Origin: Bacteroidales bacterium
Lineage (GTDB): Bacteria > Bacteroidota > Bacteroidia > Bacteroidales > P3
Length of the DNA stretch: 64,000 bases
NCBI GenBank assembly: GCA_017469625.1
Contig: JAFUGA010000001.1
Location: forward strand, 1-64,000
Direction: 5' to 3'
Under the pieces are notes generated by a model that was given only the letters and a program-made list of their open reading frames with translations, had not been told where the DNA came from and searched no databases. Below are positions 1 to 9,582 of the stretch, in pieces. Each line of letters begins with the position of its first letter. Position 1 is the first letter of the stretch. The translations under genes and the position numbers were made by a program.

Positions 1-2
1 TG

Positions 3-1787
3 TGTGGAAGATACTCTGGTTTGGTTATAAAAGGTATAGAGATAAAGGAATCTCCTGCTTGGCTAAAAGAACATCTGAACGCTGTAGGTATAAGACCTAT
101 AAACAACGTTGTAGATATAACTAATTTTGTTCTTATGGAGATAGGACAACCTTTACATGCTTTTGATTGGGATAAAGTAGAGGGACAAGCTATAAATGTA
201 AAGACCGTAGAAAAAGGAACAAAGTTCGTTACTCTTGATGGTATAGAAAGAGAACTAAATGCTAAAGAAGCAATGGTTTGCAACACTAAAGAACCTATGT
301 GTATGGGTGGTATCTTTGGTGGAGAAAAATCTGGAATAACTTCTGAAACAAAGAACATATTTTTAGAAAGTGCTTATTTCAATCCTGTTGTAATAAGAAA
401 AGCAGCACGTTATCACGCTTTACAAACAGATGCTTCTTTCCGTTATGAAAGAGGTGTAGACCCTAACATTTGTTTGTATGCTCTAAAACGTGCTTCTATG
501 CTTATAAAAGAAATAGCAGGTGGAGAAATATCTTCTGAAATTGTAGATGTTTATCCTAAAAAGATAGAAAAAGCAAGAATAGATTTGGAATATACATATT
601 TGGATAATCTTATTGGTCAAAAGATAGAAAGAGAAGAAATAAAAAGTATATTACAACATCTAAACATAGAGATAGAAAAAGAGAGTGAAGAGGGTTTAAC
701 TGCTCTTGTTCCTACAAACAAAGTAGATGTAACACGTCCTTGTGATTTGGCAGAAGAAATCCTAAGAATATATGGTTATGATAGAATAAACTTTTCTGAA
801 CAAGTAAGAAGTTCTGTCAATTATATTCAAAAGCCAGACAAAGAAAAGGTACAAAATATCATAACTTCTTATCTTGCAGATAATGGTTTCAATGAAACTA
901 TGAACAACTCTCTTACAAAATCTGCTTACTATGAAAACTCTAAAGATTTTCCTATAGAAAAGAGTGTGAAAATCTTAAACGCACTAAGCAAGGATTTATC
1001 TCTTATGCGTCAAACTTTATTGTTTGGTGGTTTAGAGGTATTGTCATACAACATAAACAGAAAAATATCAGATATAAAAATCTTTGAATTTGGTAACTGT
1101 TACGAAAAATCTTTGAATTGTCCAGATACTCAACCTGTAGATAAGAGATACAAAGAAGAAAAACATCTTTCTTTGCTTACAACAGGTGCTGCTGCAGAAG
1201 AAAGTTGGCAAAACAAACAAAAAGAAACAGACTTTTTCTATCTGAAAAACATAGTAATGAATATTTTGTATAGACTAAGAGTGAATGTTGAAAAATTGGA
1301 TATACAAGATACTACTTCAGATTATCTACAACAAGGTATATCTCTTGTAAATAAAGATAACAAGAAAACTATTGCTATCATAGGTGTTTTAAATCAAAAA
1401 ACAAGAAAATCTTTTGATATAAAACAAAATGTATATTATGCAGATATAAATTGGAACAGTGTTTTGAAGATGTTGCCAAAGAAAGAAGTAACATACGAAA
1501 ACATATCCAAATTCCCTGAAGTAAGAAGGGACCTTGCCCTTGTTTTAGATGAAAATGTTCATTTCTCAGAAATAGAACGTATAGCATTTGAAACAGAGAA
1601 AAAGTTCCTTAAGAAGATAAATTTGTTTGACGAATATAGAGGTATAAACCTTTTAGGAAAGAAACAATATGCAGTATCGTTTATCCTACAAGATGAATCA
1701 AAAACTCTTACAGACAAACAAATAGACACAATAATGGCTAACTTGTTGAAGGTTTTTGAAACAAAATTGGGAGCAAAACTAAGATAA
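3..1787 (+). CDS. pheT: Phenylalanyl-tRNA synthetase beta subunit (5' end cut off)
   Basis: The beta chain of PheRS attaches phenylalanine to tRNA-Phe as an alpha2-beta2 enzyme in the cytoplasm. The reading frame is open from base 3, so the real start lies left of the window; the first visible residues contain RYSG followed by VIKGI, typical of the region before the B3/4 editing domain. About 594 residues are seen; the family is usually near 820, so roughly the first 230 are missing. B3/4 lies in the first 200 visible residues, the B5 domain follows (PCDLAEEILRIYGYDRI), and the last 95 residues form the FDX-ACB anticodon-binding domain (FPEVRRDLALVLDENVHF). The stop overlaps the next ATG by one base (TAATG), so the two genes are translationally coupled. 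Confidence 0.97.
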   Translation, partial: CGRYSGLVIKGIEIKESPAWLKEHLNAVGIRPINNVVDITNFVLMEIGQPLHAFDWDKVEGQAINVKTVEKGTKFVTLDGIERELNAKEAMVCNTKEPMCMGGIFGGEKSGITSETKNIFLESAYFNPVVIRKAARYHALQTDASFRYERGVDPNICLYALKRASMLIKEIAGGEISSEIVDVYPKKIEKARIDLEYTYLDNLIGQKIEREEIKSILQHLNIEIEKESEEGLTALVPTNKVDVTRPCDLAEEILRIYGYDRINFSEQVRSSVNYIQKPDKEKVQNIITSYLADNGFNETMNNSLTKSAYYENSKDFPIEKSVKILNALSKDLSLMRQTLLFGGLEVLSYNINRKISDIKIFEFGNCYEKSLNCPDTQPVDKRYKEEKHLSLLTTGAAAEESWQNKQKETDFFYLKNIVMNILYRLRVNVEKLDIQDTTSDYLQQGISLVNKDNKKTIAIIGVLNQKTRKSFDIKQNVYYADINWNSVLKMLPKKEVTYENISKFPEVRRDLALVLDENVHFSEIERIAFETEKKFLKKINLFDEYRGINLLGKKQYAVSFILQDESKTLTDKQIDTIMANLLKVFETKLGAKLR

Positions 1788-2221
1788 TGAGCAAAATAAA
1801 CATCACACAAAAAACATTACTCCATTACGATATTAAGGTACTTATCATACTCTTAGGGGCTGTAAAGGGTAACAAGAAATATTTTCATTTTTTGTTAGAA
1901 AATGGATACCCTGAGTTGGCGGCGTGGAGTAATGTTATGCGTGGCGATGAAGATGCTTTGCATTGGTTGTTTGACCATGGATATAATGCTCTTGGTATGA
2001 TGACACTTGCCATAGACAATAAACAAAATGCTATTAGGTGGGTGAATGAAACCAAAGATGATTTTCTTATATACTTTACTGCTGCTTGTAGAAAAGAACA
2101 GAATGGTATAAAATGGTTACAAGACAATGATTTAGAGATATTTCTTCTTATGGCAAAAGAAGAACAAGATATAATAAAGATACAACAAAAAGACCAGATG
2201 TTTTGGTATAAGTGGAAATAG
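1787..2221 (+). CDS. Hypothetical protein built of four 25-residue repeats
   Basis: I do not recognise a family. The 144-residue protein has no signal peptide and no clear membrane segment. It shows four helical-looking repeats of exactly 25 residues: an aromatic residue followed by a hydrophobic one recurs at F35, W60, W85 and W110 (FHFLL, LHWLF, IRWV, IKWL), each followed about ten residues later by a second hydrophobic stretch. This looks like an ankyrin- or TPR-like solenoid, though neither consensus is met. It is coupled to pheT by a one-base overlap. A scaffold or binding role is inference only. Confidence 0.75.
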   Translation: MSKINITQKTLLHYDIKVLIILLGAVKGNKKYFHFLLENGYPELAAWSNVMRGDEDALHWLFDHGYNALGMMTLAIDNKQNAIRWVNETKDDFLIYFTAACRKEQNGIKWLQDNDLEIFLLMAKEEQDIIKIQQKDQMFWYKWK

Positions 2222-2252
2222 AGAAAACAGCTACTAATAAAACTAAAAAACA

Positions 2253-3350
2253 ATGCTTAACGAAAAACAAAATATAGACGGTGTAGGTATAATAAACGGT
2301 ACTTCTACTTTTCTTTTGGCTTGGTTGTTTGTCTTCTATTTCTTTCAAGTCTTTACTATCTTTCCTGCATTTTTTGTAGGTGCAAGTATGGTTATATATT
2401 CCTATGAAGTAGATTTCAATTCTGTAAATACTTCTTCAGCAGATTATAATCTGTGGGGCAGTGTAGATAATATAATAAACATCTTTGGTACTCCCGCTAT
2501 TATGCTCACAATATTGGTGTTGTTTTCCATAATTATCTTATCAAGATTACGCCCTGAAAACATAGTTATGCGAAGGTTTTTGTTTTGGGTAATATTGTGC
2601 GGTATAGTAAGGTTGAATGGCAATTATATAGCAGGTTCTTTCTTTGGTTCAAGTCATTATGTATGGAATTGGAACCTTGTAACAGACTTTTTGAATATTA
2701 CTACTAATATTTTGTTTAAATGTATCTTCGTTGCATTGGCTTTACTTATTGTCTACGTTACTTTTCATTCTATGGTATATAAAGTAGGTGTTATATTCAA
2801 TCCATTTGGAGAAAACAAAAAACAAGATATGCTTTCCAATATCTTGGTGCCTGTTTTTTTAGGCAGTGTAATGCTGGTTATAAGATACTCGTATTGCATA
2901 AACATAACAGAGATAACCTGTATAGTTTTGATGATAGTTTTCTCTCTTGTGCTTTATAGTCTTTTTATAGCGAAATACAAAGGTACAAACAATGGTAATT
3001 ACAGCAAGGAAGATGAAAGCATAAGTTTTGTTCCCATAATCATACTTCTTGTTGTTACCATAGCAGGTATAATATTTGACAAATACCATTTCTTAGTCAA
3101 AGAATCTCAATACAAAAGATATTTTATAGAGAACATTGTTACATTGTTTGTTGTTGTGGTTTTATTAGTAGGTTTTATCATTCTAATACTTCATTTAAGA
3201 AGAAATAGAAAAAACTATAACAAAATGATGAAGATAAACAATGAAAATAGTATAGACCTCAATGAAGAAGTTTTTTCAGATTTCGGAGTAAAAAATTACG
3301 ATAACTTAGATAAATATAACGAAATGTGGAAAGATTTTCACGATAGATGA
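2253..3350 (+). CDS. Multi-pass membrane protein of unknown function
   Basis: The 365-residue protein has about eight hydrophobic stretches. The first lies near residues 20-45 (LLAWLFVFYFFQVFTIF), others near 75-95, 105-120, 150-175, 190-210, 215-235, 250-270 and 285-310, with a hydrophilic C-terminal tail of about 50 residues. No catalytic motif is visible. It starts 31 bases after the repeat protein and ends 4 bases before the PLD-type synthase gene, so it is probably in the same transcript. A membrane-lipid link would fit the neighbour but is a guess. Confidence 0.75.
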   Translation: MLNEKQNIDGVGIINGTSTFLLAWLFVFYFFQVFTIFPAFFVGASMVIYSYEVDFNSVNTSSADYNLWGSVDNIINIFGTPAIMLTILVLFSIIILSRLRPENIVMRRFLFWVILCGIVRLNGNYIAGSFFGSSHYVWNWNLVTDFLNITTNILFKCIFVALALLIVYVTFHSMVYKVGVIFNPFGENKKQDMLSNILVPVFLGSVMLVIRYSYCINITEITCIVLMIVFSLVLYSLFIAKYKGTNNGNYSKEDESISFVPIIILLVVTIAGIIFDKYHFLVKESQYKRYFIENIVTLFVVVVLLVGFIILILHLRRNRKNYNKMMKINNENSIDLNEEVFSDFGVKNYDNLDKYNEMWKDFHDR

Positions 3351-3354
3351 AAAT

Positions 3355-4422
3355 ATGAGTAAGAAATATACCATATATGACGATAATCTTAAACTTTTTG
3401 ATGCTATGACAGATGACATCAGAAAGGCCAAACGAAATATTTTCTTGGAAACATTTCGCTTTGGTAAAGATTCTATTGGGGAGAAATTTAGACTTGTTCT
3501 CTATCAAAAGGCAAAAGAAGGTGTAGAAATAAAACTGCTGTTAGATGCTTGGGGAACAGGCAGAGATTTAAGTTTCTTTCAACCTTTGATAGAAGCAGGT
3601 GTTGAGATACGACTATATAGAAAGGTAAGACTAACACGAGGTATTTTAGCAAAAAATCATTGCAGAAATCATAGAAAGTTTCTAATCATAGATTCAGAAA
3701 TAGCATATATGGGTTCTTCTAATATAACTGCTTATTCTATAAATTGGAGAGAACTCAACCTAAGGACAACAGATAGAAATCTTATAAAGGTTTTTAGACG
3801 TTCTTTCAGAGATAGTTATCGCAACTACAACAAATACGATATTCCTTTTGTAGCATCATACAAGACCTATCATTTTGGAAAATGGAGTTTCATACAAGAT
3901 TATCCCGATACTTACAGACAAAGGGTAAAATCCAAATATGAAAAAATGATACAAGAGGCAAAAGAAGAGGTAATAGTAGAAACTCCTTATTTCTTACCTG
4001 GACACCAACTAAGAAAAGAACTTGTAGATGCAGCCAAAAGAGGTGTTAATGTTAAGGTTCTTATTCCTTATAACTCAGATGTAAGAGTGGTAGATATTAT
4101 TCGCAGACACTATTTGGGCAAACTTTATGAAGAAGGTGTGAAGTTTAACTTCTATCTTGCAGGTAATCTTCACGCAAAAAGCCTTATGATAGATGGAAAA
4201 GTATTTTCTATTTCTTCTTCTAATTTTGACTATAGAAGTTTTAGGTATCAGTATGAAATAGCCTTAATAGGCGAAGAAAACGATATAACATCTCAATTAA
4301 CAGAACATCATAATCATACTATGAAACTGTCAAAAGATTTTGATTATGACAATTGGAAGAAAAGACCGGGTATAGATAAGATAATAGAATATATACTTTT
4401 ACCGTTTAGATATTTGATGTAA
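3355..4422 (+). CDS. Phospholipase D family protein, probable cardiolipin synthase
   Basis: PLD-type cardiolipin synthases join two phosphatidylglycerols, or PG and PE, at the inner membrane. Both HKD catalytic motifs are intact: HRKFLIID followed by GSSNI near residue 108, and HAKSLMID followed by SSSNFDYRS near residue 264. The protein has 355 residues and, unlike E. coli ClsA, no N-terminal membrane segments, so it resembles the shorter ClsB-type enzymes. The start is the ATG 4 bases after the membrane protein. Exact product specificity cannot be read from the sequence; another phosphatidyltransferase is possible. Confidence 0.85.
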   Translation: MSKKYTIYDDNLKLFDAMTDDIRKAKRNIFLETFRFGKDSIGEKFRLVLYQKAKEGVEIKLLLDAWGTGRDLSFFQPLIEAGVEIRLYRKVRLTRGILAKNHCRNHRKFLIIDSEIAYMGSSNITAYSINWRELNLRTTDRNLIKVFRRSFRDSYRNYNKYDIPFVASYKTYHFGKWSFIQDYPDTYRQRVKSKYEKMIQEAKEEVIVETPYFLPGHQLRKELVDAAKRGVNVKVLIPYNSDVRVVDIIRRHYLGKLYEEGVKFNFYLAGNLHAKSLMIDGKVFSISSSNFDYRSFRYQYEIALIGEENDITSQLTEHHNHTMKLSKDFDYDNWKKRPGIDKIIEYILLPFRYLM

Positions 4423-4438
4423 TTTTTAGAGTAATACA

Positions 4439-5656
4439 ATGAGAGAAGATATACAATCAATTAAAAGAGAGTTTGGTATATTGGGAAATAGCCCTCAACT
4501 AAATAGAGCCATACAGGTTGCAGTGGAAGTTGCCCAAACAGATATGAGTGTATTGGTTACGGGAGAAAGTGGTGTAGGAAAAGAAGTTTTTTCAAAAATC
4601 ATACATAAAAACAGTGCAAGAAAACACAATAAATATATAGCCGTCAATTGCGGTGCCATACCAGAAGGAACTATAGAAAGCGAACTTTTTGGCCACGTAA
4701 AAGGGGCTTTTACCAATGCAGACAGAGATAGGAAAGGCTATTTTGCAGAAGCGGATAAAGGTACAATCTTTTTAGACGAAGTAGGAGAACTACCTATGAA
4801 TATGCAGGTAAAACTTTTGCGTGTTTTGGAAAGTGGAGAGTTTATACCTGTAGGTTCTTCTAAAACTTTGCATTGCGATGTAAGAATAGTAGCCGCTACA
4901 AACGTTAATCTATTGTCTGCCATAGAAGAAGGACGATTTAGAGAAGACCTTTACTACCGTTTAAATCAAATATCTATAAGTATTCCTCCTCTAAGGGAAA
5001 GACAAGACGATATATATCTTTTGTTTAAGTTTTTTGCTGTCAATCAGGCTGAAAAATATCATATGCCACATATTTCTTTAACTGCCGATGCACGAGAATA
5101 TCTTAAACGCTATACTTGGAAGGGAAATGTTAGACAACTAAAAAACGTTGCAGAACAAATATCTATAGTAGAACAGTCAAGAGAGATAAACACGCAAACA
5201 CTTATGCGTTACATACCTATGGAATCTGCTTTAACTTTAGTAAAAGACAGTAATGCAAGTAGCGATTTCAACAAAGACGAACTGTTTATGACTATTATGC
5301 AATCAAAACGAGATATAGAGAACCTAAAAAACGAAGTTGGACAACTAAAAGAGGCTCTTATGGTTTTGATGGGTAATATTAGGAATACAGATTCTATTCT
5401 TCCTCCTCCTTCAACTGAACCAAACAATAACAGTAGTGTAATAACTCATAACAATACTAAGGATAATGATATAGAAATCATAGAGTTGGAAGACGAAAAT
5501 AGACCACAGACTTTAGGCGAAATAGAAAAAGAAGCCATAGAAAGAGCATACAAAAAGAATAACACAATAAAGGCAGCGGCAGAAGAATTGGGTGTTAGCG
5601 AAAGAACTCTTTACAGGAAAATCATTGAATATGATTTAGATAGAAAGAAAAGTTAA
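4439..5656 (+). CDS. Sigma-54-type AAA+ transcription activator without a receiver domain
   Basis: This is an enhancer-binding ATPase of the NtrC/PspF class. Residues 10-250 form the AAA+ domain: Walker A GESGVGKE, Walker B GTIFLDEVGEL, arginine-finger segment RFREDLYYRLN, and WKGNVRQLKN. A Fis-type helix-turn-helix ends the protein (IKAAAEELGVSERTLYRKI). The AAA+ domain begins almost at residue 1, so there is no sensor domain and the activity must be controlled in another way. The sigma-54 contact loop, normally GAFTGA, reads GAFTNA here. A Glu/Asn-rich linker of about 100 residues separates the AAA+ domain from the helix-turn-helix. The gene lies 4 bases before aroA. Confidence 0.9.
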   Translation: MREDIQSIKREFGILGNSPQLNRAIQVAVEVAQTDMSVLVTGESGVGKEVFSKIIHKNSARKHNKYIAVNCGAIPEGTIESELFGHVKGAFTNADRDRKGYFAEADKGTIFLDEVGELPMNMQVKLLRVLESGEFIPVGSSKTLHCDVRIVAATNVNLLSAIEEGRFREDLYYRLNQISISIPPLRERQDDIYLLFKFFAVNQAEKYHMPHISLTADAREYLKRYTWKGNVRQLKNVAEQISIVEQSREINTQTLMRYIPMESALTLVKDSNASSDFNKDELFMTIMQSKRDIENLKNEVGQLKEALMVLMGNIRNTDSILPPPSTEPNNNSSVITHNNTKDNDIEIIELEDENRPQTLGEIEKEAIERAYKKNNTIKAAAEELGVSERTLYRKIIEYDLDRKKS

Positions 5657-5660
5657 GGGT

Positions 5661-6920
5661 ATGAAACTTTTAAAACACCCCATAAAGGAAGAATACTCTA
5701 TAACTTTGCCTTCTTCAAAAAGTATAAGCAATAGATTGCTTGTTATCAAGCATTTATCCAAAAGTAATCAACCTATAATAAATCTTTCCGATAGTGAAGA
5801 TACTTGTATTCTACTAAAAGCATTAGAAAGTATTGAAAACAAGGATTTTAATAAAGAAAACATCAACCAAAATAATACTTTCTACTGTAAAAACGCTGGT
5901 ACAAGCACAAGATTTCTTATAGCCCTGCTTGCAATGACAGAAGGAGATTGGGTAGTAGATACAGATAAACGTATGAATGAACGCCCTATTCTTCCCTTGA
6001 TAGAAGCACTAATACTTTTAGGTGCAGAGATAAAAACATCTGAAAACAATATATTCCCTATACAAATAAAAGGCAAGCAATTATCTGCAAACAATGATAT
6101 TATATCTTTTAACAGTCAGACAAGTCAAATAATTAGTGCCTTAGTTCTAATATCTCCATACATAAAAGGTACAACGAAAATAAAGATACCTGAAAATCAA
6201 AATTCCTTACCTTATATAGATATGACTATTTCTTTAGTAAATAGATTTGGAGGAAGAGTTGAGAAAGAAGGTAATTTACTCATTTGCAGAGAATCTAAAT
6301 ATAAATTTTCTTCTTGCAGAGTGGAAGATGATTATTCTGCATTGTGTTTTATACTTTGTTTTGTTTGTGTGGGAAAACTAAAGAATGTAAAAATTAAACC
6401 TCTGCAAACAAATACTTTACAAGGAGATATAAGGGCTATAGATATGTTTAAAAAATTTGGATTGTTTGTTTCTTATTCCTATGATTATACTATACTTTCC
6501 TACAGTTTAGACAAAGAAGAAAATACAGAGAATTTAGTTTTTGATTTAAAAGATACACCAGATATTTTTCTACCTTTGGCAGTAGCAAGTTATATTAGTG
6601 GAAAAAGAATAATTTTCAAAAATCTATCAAATCTAAGAGTTAAAGAGTCTAATAGATTGGAAAACACAATGATAGAACTAAATAAACTTGGAGAACGTTG
6701 CAAAGTTGTAGCAGATAGTTTCATCATAGAAAAGGGTGAAATAAATGCAAAACAGAGAGTAAGTTTTAGGGTTTATGATGACCATCGTATGGCTATGGCA
6801 TTAAGTTCCATAAGTCTAATTTGCAAGGAGGTAGAGATTGATAATATTGATTGTGTAACTAAATCTTGGAAAAATTTTTGGGAAGATATAAAGGATTTTA
6901 TTACTCTTAAGACCCGATAA
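5661..6920 (+). CDS. aroA: 3-phosphoshikimate 1-carboxyvinyltransferase (EPSP synthase)
   Basis: AroA transfers an enolpyruvyl group from PEP to shikimate 3-phosphate, the sixth step of the shikimate pathway, in the cytoplasm. The family landmarks are in order: SKSISNR at the N terminus, NAGTSTRF for PEP binding, SQTSQIISAL, RVKESNRL, and DDHRMAMA near the C terminus. At 419 residues it is normal length. It begins 4 bases after the sigma-54 activator gene, so it is probably co-transcribed from further upstream. A new promoter follows directly after its stop. Confidence 0.95.
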   Translation: MKLLKHPIKEEYSITLPSSKSISNRLLVIKHLSKSNQPIINLSDSEDTCILLKALESIENKDFNKENINQNNTFYCKNAGTSTRFLIALLAMTEGDWVVDTDKRMNERPILPLIEALILLGAEIKTSENNIFPIQIKGKQLSANNDIISFNSQTSQIISALVLISPYIKGTTKIKIPENQNSLPYIDMTISLVNRFGGRVEKEGNLLICRESKYKFSSCRVEDDYSALCFILCFVCVGKLKNVKIKPLQTNTLQGDIRAIDMFKKFGLFVSYSYDYTILSYSLDKEENTENLVFDLKDTPDIFLPLAVASYISGKRIIFKNLSNLRVKESNRLENTMIELNKLGERCKVVADSFIIEKGEINAKQRVSFRVYDDHRMAMALSSISLICKEVEIDNIDCVTKSWKNFWEDIKDFITLKTR

Positions 6921-6935
6921 GAGAAAATAATATTT

Positions 6936-6943
6936 TAACTTTG
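6936..6943 (+). promoter_or_regulatory. Bacteroidetes -7 box for the 6968 gene
   Basis: TAACTTTG matches the TAnnTTTG consensus of the Bacteroidetes primary sigma factor and lies 24 bases before the ATG. No clear -33 TTTG is visible at the usual distance, so confidence is moderate. Confidence 0.6.
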
Positions 6944-6967
6944 TAAAGAATTTAATAAACTTATGTA

Positions 6968-7972
6968 ATGAAAAAAATATTATCAATTATTTTCTTTTTG
7001 CTATTAACCATAGATTGTTTTTGCCAAAATAAACTACTTACCAAAAAGATAGTTTATACTTTGTCCGTTACGGATAACAGTGTGAAAATGAAGAAAGACA
7101 ACGATACTATTTTGTATGAATACAAGGTTAATCGCCGTTTTTGGTGGGAGGCTATGGAATCTTTAACCAACGAGATTAAAACCAATAAATTATCCATGTA
7201 TAACAGCAATGGACAAGTTATAACTTGGGATTCTATGACGAACGAACTATCAAAACAACTAAAAGTCATTTATGGTAAAACCCTAAATAAAAAGGAAATA
7301 CAAGAGATTTTAGACAACGAGATAAGGAAGATAGAGTTTGAAGAAGAATGGACTTACAATCCTTCTACTATGCTGATAGACAAGAAAGTAATATCTTATA
7401 CTCCTATCATTTCTCGTGATTCTGTAGCACTTGTAGGAGAAGAAATGCAGGTGAAAGAATATTTTTCATTTCCTATAGGAAAAATCTATCCGAAAAATCT
7501 TCCAAACAAAGATACAATACTAATTTGCAGAGATATACGATATACAATGCCTATCTATAATTCCAAACCTTACAGATGGTGGGACTCAAATTTGGAAGCC
7601 GAATATTCCATTCCTTATTTTGATGACTTTTTCCACAAAGCCGAAACAGGGTTAATCTCAGTTTATGACAACCCAGATATAGTTGATGCTTTGACAAAAG
7701 GAGAGATAATCAAACGTAGAGAATACTCAAAAAACGAAACAATAATTAAAAATCTAACCGAAAACAATATAAGTGAAACAGATACTACTATAAAACTAAC
7801 GTATAATAGCGAAGATATTGATTTTCTAAGATTTGGAGAAGAAATCTATTTTGATAAAATCAACTTTAATTTCATAAAAACGACCAATTACATAGCACCT
7901 GTTGTTAGAATATTTGCTACAGATGGCAGTCTTATTGGTTTCTACCCTATTTATTATATAAGAAAACGATAA
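6968..7972 (+). CDS. Secreted protein, possibly GldN/PorN-like, paralogue 1
   Basis: The 334-residue protein begins with a signal peptide (ILSIIFFLLLTIDCFC, cleavage probably after about residue 20). A region EEWTYNPSTMLIDKKVISYTP resembles, weakly, the part of T9SS/gliding protein GldN (PorN) where a tryptophan/tyrosine strand is followed by a cysteine- or tyrosine-proline. A second copy of the same strand pattern appears near the C terminus. The next gene encodes a paralogue with the same layout. The two are probably an operon (4-base gap) with its own -7 box. The GldN link is a low-confidence inference; a Bacteroidetes-specific exported protein is the safe call. Confidence 0.7.
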   Translation: MKKILSIIFFLLLTIDCFCQNKLLTKKIVYTLSVTDNSVKMKKDNDTILYEYKVNRRFWWEAMESLTNEIKTNKLSMYNSNGQVITWDSMTNELSKQLKVIYGKTLNKKEIQEILDNEIRKIEFEEEWTYNPSTMLIDKKVISYTPIISRDSVALVGEEMQVKEYFSFPIGKIYPKNLPNKDTILICRDIRYTMPIYNSKPYRWWDSNLEAEYSIPYFDDFFHKAETGLISVYDNPDIVDALTKGEIIKRREYSKNETIIKNLTENNISETDTTIKLTYNSEDIDFLRFGEEIYFDKINFNFIKTTNYIAPVVRIFATDGSLIGFYPIYYIRKR

Positions 7973-7976
7973 AACA

Positions 7977-8945
7977 ATGAAAAAAATAATATTTTTAATT
8001 CTTTTGTGTGCAAGTTTCATAAACCTCAATGCTCAAAGAGAAACATATAGTATTGAGTATGAAAATCATAAAGTAGGAGTGTTCAATCCTGAATGGGAGA
8101 TAAACCACACTCTTAACCCAAATAAATATGAACATATTACAGGTTTCTTTCGTGAAGAGTTGGCAAAAACTATAATTGAAACCGTTAAATCTAAGCAAGT
8201 TAAGATTTACGATATACGCAAACGAGAACTGAATTTAGACACTGTTATAAATAAGATTATAGAATTTGAAAGAACACATTTCAATCATATTCTTGGCAAA
8301 GATACTGCACTGAATTATATCATACCTTTTATATCTGCATACGATTTTGAAGAGGGTGTAAGGTACGATTATCAAAACCTCTCCATTGAAAAGAAAGTAT
8401 TGGCTTATTGTCCCCATATAGTTAGGTATAAGAACTTTAACGGAGAAAACAACGATAGTATTCACATGCCTTTGTTTTGGATTTTCCCAAAAGACACCGC
8501 TACAAATAACAACGGAAAACAAGTAACAAATACTATTCTTTCTATACCAGACACGGTTTTAAGTGTTTTGCAATTGAAGTATCCTGTAAAGATGCCTTTT
8601 ACCTCATCAATATTTGACAATGTCCAAGAAAAGAAGATAAAGGTCTATCATTCAAACGGTTCAGAGTTTAAAACACCTAAGGAAATAGATGATTTGTTTA
8701 TACTGTCTAAAAGTGTAGAAATTTATGATGAAAATACTGATAAAGAGATATTTAAAACAGTTTATTCAGATATAGTCCCAGAGGATATAGAAGCCATAAG
8801 AATAGCAGAAAATTGGGCTATAAATACCTCAACACTTGAGATTTTGAAGACCGTACAGTATTTTCTTCCTTTGTATAAATATGATGAAGATTTCTATACA
8901 CAACTTGGAGTTAGAATATGGAACAAACCAAAAAGAAATCTGTAA
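7977..8945 (+). CDS. Secreted protein, possibly GldN/PorN-like, paralogue 2
   Basis: The 322-residue protein starts with a signal peptide (IIFLILLCASFINLNA). It shares order of features with its upstream neighbour: a strand ending in KVLAYCPHI near residue 147, then PLFWIFPKD, and a second copy of the strand near the C terminus (ENWAINTSTLEILKTVQYF). The LFWI-P segment is reminiscent of GldN, but the match is weak. The internal duplication and the tandem gene arrangement suggest gene duplication. No lipobox is present, so it is probably periplasmic. Confidence 0.7.
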   Translation: MKKIIFLILLCASFINLNAQRETYSIEYENHKVGVFNPEWEINHTLNPNKYEHITGFFREELAKTIIETVKSKQVKIYDIRKRELNLDTVINKIIEFERTHFNHILGKDTALNYIIPFISAYDFEEGVRYDYQNLSIEKKVLAYCPHIVRYKNFNGENNDSIHMPLFWIFPKDTATNNNGKQVTNTILSIPDTVLSVLQLKYPVKMPFTSSIFDNVQEKKIKVYHSNGSEFKTPKEIDDLFILSKSVEIYDENTDKEIFKTVYSDIVPEDIEAIRIAENWAINTSTLEILKTVQYFLPLYKYDEDFYTQLGVRIWNKPKRNL

Positions 8946-8984
8946 GTATCTGCAAACAAACTTTTAAACAAAAGAAAAAGTACT

Positions 8985-9527
8985 ATGAAGAATGAAAAAT
9001 TGTCAATGGAACAACTGAATAGGATAAGTGTAGAAGAATTTAAAGCAAGCAAAAAAACTCCTATTGTTATTATTTTAGATAATATACGTAGTATGAATAA
9101 TATAGGTTCTGTATTTCGTACTGCTGATGCTTTCAGAATAGAAAAGATTTTCTTGTGTGGAATAACTGCAACACCACCTCATAGAGAAATAAACAAAACT
9201 GCCTTAGGTGCTACAGAGAGTGTAGATTGGGAGTATAAAGAATCCACTGTAGAATGTGTAAAAAACTTGTCTGCAATGGGTTACAAAATTTATTCCCTTG
9301 AACAAACATCTGAAAGTATTATGATGGACAAGATGGATAAAGAAATGATAATAGATAAAAAAATCGCCTTAGTCTTTGGAAACGAGGTAGATGGAGTTCA
9401 ACAAGAAGTAATAGATTTATCCGATGCAGTCTTGGAAATACCACAATATGGAACAAAACACTCTCTGAACGTTTCAGTTAGTTGTGGTATAGCAATATGG
9501 GAATGTAGCAAGTATATGAACTTATAA
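8985..9527 (+). CDS. SpoU/TrmH-family RNA 2'-O-methyltransferase
   Basis: The 180-residue protein is a SPOUT-fold methyltransferase that uses SAM to methylate a ribose in tRNA or rRNA. The three family motifs are present: NIGSVFRTADAF (motif 1), LVFGNEVDGV (motif 2) and LNVSVSCGIAIWE (motif 3). It lacks the N-terminal L30e-like substrate domain of RlmB, so it is a short TrmH/TrmL-like form and the exact target is unknown. It is the last + strand gene before the convergent cinA. Confidence 0.9.
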   Translation: MKNEKLSMEQLNRISVEEFKASKKTPIVIILDNIRSMNNIGSVFRTADAFRIEKIFLCGITATPPHREINKTALGATESVDWEYKESTVECVKNLSAMGYKIYSLEQTSESIMMDKMDKEMIIDKKIALVFGNEVDGVQQEVIDLSDAVLEIPQYGTKHSLNVSVSCGIAIWECSKYMNL

Positions 9528-9582
9528 ACAAAGCCCCTGCAAATTAGACTTTTATACACACCTCCATAAAACAAAATTACAT

